From an uncultured Lachnospiraceae bacterium (GTDB lineage: Bacteria; Bacillota; Clostridia; Lachnospirales; Lachnospiraceae): a DNA stretch of 7,393 nt. This document shows positions 5,619-7,393 of the stretch, one piece after another. The notes beneath the pieces were generated by a model that was not told the DNA's origin, searched no databases, and saw only the letters and a list, made by a program, of their open reading frames with translations. Each line of letters begins with the position of its first letter. Position 1 is the stretch's first letter. A program made the translations under genes and the position numbers. Where the stretch lies: assembly GCA_945643825.1 (NCBI GenBank), contig CALZEZ010000063.1, forward strand, positions 1 through 7,393. Direction: 5' to 3'.

Positions 5619-7393
5619 ATGGGAGAAGAAAAACGAAGGAATAACATTGCATTGTTTCTATCTATATTGGAGAACGAGATCTCGGCAGCTACCCTGCGGG
5701 GAGCAACAAAGGCTGCAAAAGAGACAGGAGCGAATCTGATTGTCTTTCCGATGGATTTGATCGATGCCAATTATTCCGATAAGGAAGTCAATTTCTTTCG
5801 CTACCAATATAACACGTTAGCAGATTTTATGGTTTCAGATTCCATAGATGGAGTCATCATAGAATACGGAATGATTGTGTCCGCCCTGAAGGAGCAGGAT
5901 AAGAAAACGTTTCTGTCCAAGATTGGGAGTATTCCGACGATTCTTCTGGCGGAGGATGCCGAGGGGTATCAGAGCATCTGTGTGGACAACAATGCGGGAC
6001 TTAAGGATACGCTGCTTCATTTGATTAAGGAACATCATTGCACGAAAATCGGATTTATTTCGGGACCGAGGGATAACCACGATGCGCAGATGCGTCTTCA
6101 GGTATATTTCGATACGATGAGAGAGCAGGGACTTCCGATAGACGAGGAATGGGTGGCATATGGTAATTTCTCCATGTATGTGGAGGATGTTGTGACACGA
6201 TTTGTGAAGGCACATCCCGATATAGAAGCGATTGCCTGTGCCAATGATTCCATGGCGATGGGAGTCTATCTTGCACTGGAAAAGATGGGACTACAGCCGG
6301 GCAAAGACATTTTAGTAACAGGGTTTGATGACATCCCTTCGGCAGGCACGCTGAATCCTCCGCTGACAACAGTGAAGGCAGATCCGGCACAGCTTTCCTA
6401 CCGGGCAGTTTACGCATTGATGAATCCCGGTGAGAAGAGCTATTTGGAGAATGTGCCCTCCGAGCTTGTGATAAGAGAGTCCTGTGGCTGCCTCAATCAT
6501 ACGACTTCTTTTATGCCGGAGGAGCATTCCGGACTGATGGATCCGACAAAGTGGAGAGAAGAAGCAAGAGAGCGTATTCTTGATGCAGAGAGAAGAACGG
6601 TCTATGAGCACGAGCTTGGCAATATCACACGTGATATGATTTTCTATAATAATTCGGAGAGGGATCTCTACGAATCAATCCTAAAGACATTAAAGAGATT
6701 ACAGTTTGACAGCTGTTTCATTCTCCGGTATGAGAAGACGATAGTACATAAGATTGAGGATATCTGGGTCAGACCGCAGTCAGCTAATCTATATGCCTAT
6801 TATAAAGAGGGCGGGGAGCCATGCGTTCTGGAGACGAAGCTATCCTGCAATCTGGATGGGATTTTCAGGGATGAACTGTTTTGCAGTTCCGGCAGATTTG
6901 ATATGGTTGTACTGCCGTTATTTTTTGGCGATGACCAAATGGGTCTTATGTTTGTGCAGACGAGGAGCAAGGACTTTCCGTTTGCATTTCAGCTTGCCTG
7001 TCAGGTAAGCAATACACTGGCGATCATTGATACCATGCATGAGCAGGAGAGGATGAAGAAGGAGATCGAGATGGCAAATCAGGCCAAGAGCCAGTTCCTT
7101 GCGCACATGTCTCATGAGATAAGGACGCCGATCAACTCGATTATCGGCTTTAATGAGATGATTCTTCGGGAAAATCTCGACAGACAGATTGAGGAATATG
7201 CACTGGATGTAAAGGGTGCGGCCAATGCACTGCTTGCTCTTGTCAATGATATTCTTGATTTCTCCAAAATAGAAGCCGGCAAGATGAATCTGGCTGAAAA
7301 TAATTATCAGCTGCGTTTCCTGATGCATGATGCAATCAGTCTCATGAAGCCACGTGCAGAGAAAAAAGGCTTGAAGCTCCGGCTGGAATACGA
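5619..7393 (+). CDS. LacI-type ligand-binding domain fused to a histidine kinase, 3' end outside window
   Basis: Open from ATG 5619 to the window edge: 591 residues seen and no stop. A TGA at 5595 in the same frame rules out an earlier start. GGGAG (5604-5608) is the likely ribosome binding site. Residues 8-291 form a LacI/GalR-like periplasmic-binding-protein fold: DGVIIEY near 80, FISGP (146-150) with the downstream arginine-rich helix, CAND (N209-D210), TGFDD (G235-D238), then LTTV, closing with the Cys pair in ESCGC (C289, C291). The LacI DNA-binding helix-turn-helix is absent. Residues about 347-470 look GAF-like (VVLPLFFGDDQMGLMFVQ). Residues 471-492 are a coiled coil. HisKA follows, with the H-box FLAHMSH499EIRTPINSIIGF and the later ALVNDILDFSKIEAGKM. 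No signal peptide or membrane segment is seen, so it is a cytoplasmic sensor, probably of a sugar or metabolite. The ATPase and any receiver domain lie outside the window. Confidence 0.9.
   Translation, partial: MGEEKRRNNIALFLSILENEISAATLRGATKAAKETGANLIVFPMDLIDANYSDKEVNFFRYQYNTLADFMVSDSIDGVIIEYGMIVSALKEQDKKTFLSKIGSIPTILLAEDAEGYQSICVDNNAGLKDTLLHLIKEHHCTKIGFISGPRDNHDAQMRLQVYFDTMREQGLPIDEEWVAYGNFSMYVEDVVTRFVKAHPDIEAIACANDSMAMGVYLALEKMGLQPGKDILVTGFDDIPSAGTLNPPLTTVKADPAQLSYRAVYALMNPGEKSYLENVPSELVIRESCGCLNHTTSFMPEEHSGLMDPTKWREEARERILDAERRTVYEHELGNITRDMIFYNNSERDLYESILKTLKRLQFDSCFILRYEKTIVHKIEDIWVRPQSANLYAYYKEGGEPCVLETKLSCNLDGIFRDELFCSSGRFDMVVLPLFFGDDQMGLMFVQTRSKDFPFAFQLACQVSNTLAIIDTMHEQERMKKEIEMANQAKSQFLAHMSHEIRTPINSIIGFNEMILRENLDRQIEEYALDVKGAANALLALVNDILDFSKIEAGKMNLAENNYQLRFLMHDAISLMKPRAEKKGLKLRLEY

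Noticed and set aside
5835..6611. Three overlapping - strand frames opposite the ligand-binding half of the sensor kinase
   Set aside because: The + strand is open over 591 codons with strong family motifs, so these are shadows.
6918..7328. A 136-residue - strand frame opposite the histidine kinase core
   Set aside because: It is antisense to the HisKA motif region and lacks any coherent domain.

Overview
The window looks like a chromosomal accessory region of a Gram-positive anaerobe of the Clostridia, most likely Lachnospiraceae. That assignment is an inference. It rests on moderate GC, frequent AGA/AGG arginine codons, strong GGAGG-type ribosome binding sites and the protein families present. 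All supported genes are on the + strand, coding density is very high, and no stretch over 300 bases lacks a gene. I see no tRNA, rRNA, CRISPR array, insertion sequence or integrase.

Region 1 (1-5543) is a tightly packed run of eight genes that is probably one operon. In order they are: the 3' end of an Ntn-type amide hydrolase; a serine beta-lactamase-fold hydrolase; a GNAT acetyltransferase; an APH/choline-kinase-fold phosphotransferase; a TraX-family membrane protein; an AadA/ANT-type nucleotidyltransferase; a second GNAT acetyltransferase; and a CPBP (CAAX-type) membrane protease. Neighbours overlap by 23, 4 and 7 bases or are separated by only 12-30 bases, and most starts have a clear Shine-Dalgarno sequence. 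The set contains folds of the three classical aminoglycoside-modifying chemistries (acetyl, phospho and adenylyl transfer) plus beta-lactamase-like and penicillin-acylase-like folds. It therefore reads like a small-molecule or peptide modification and tolerance cassette. No substrate can be assigned from sequence.

Region 2 (5521-5618) is the boundary. A 7-bp inverted repeat at the end of the protease gene is followed by a T-rich tract and is a candidate terminator. Immediately after it lies an extended -10 promoter whose -10 hexamer sits inside a 13-base palindrome.

Region 3 (5619-7393, running off the right edge) is a large open gene. It encodes a LacI/GalR-type sugar-binding fold with no DNA-binding domain, no signal peptide and no membrane segment. 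This is followed by a GAF-like middle region, a coiled coil and a histidine kinase dimerisation/phosphoacceptor domain with His499. The ATPase domain and anything beyond it lie outside the window. This cytoplasmic binding-protein/histidine-kinase fusion is the most unusual protein here.
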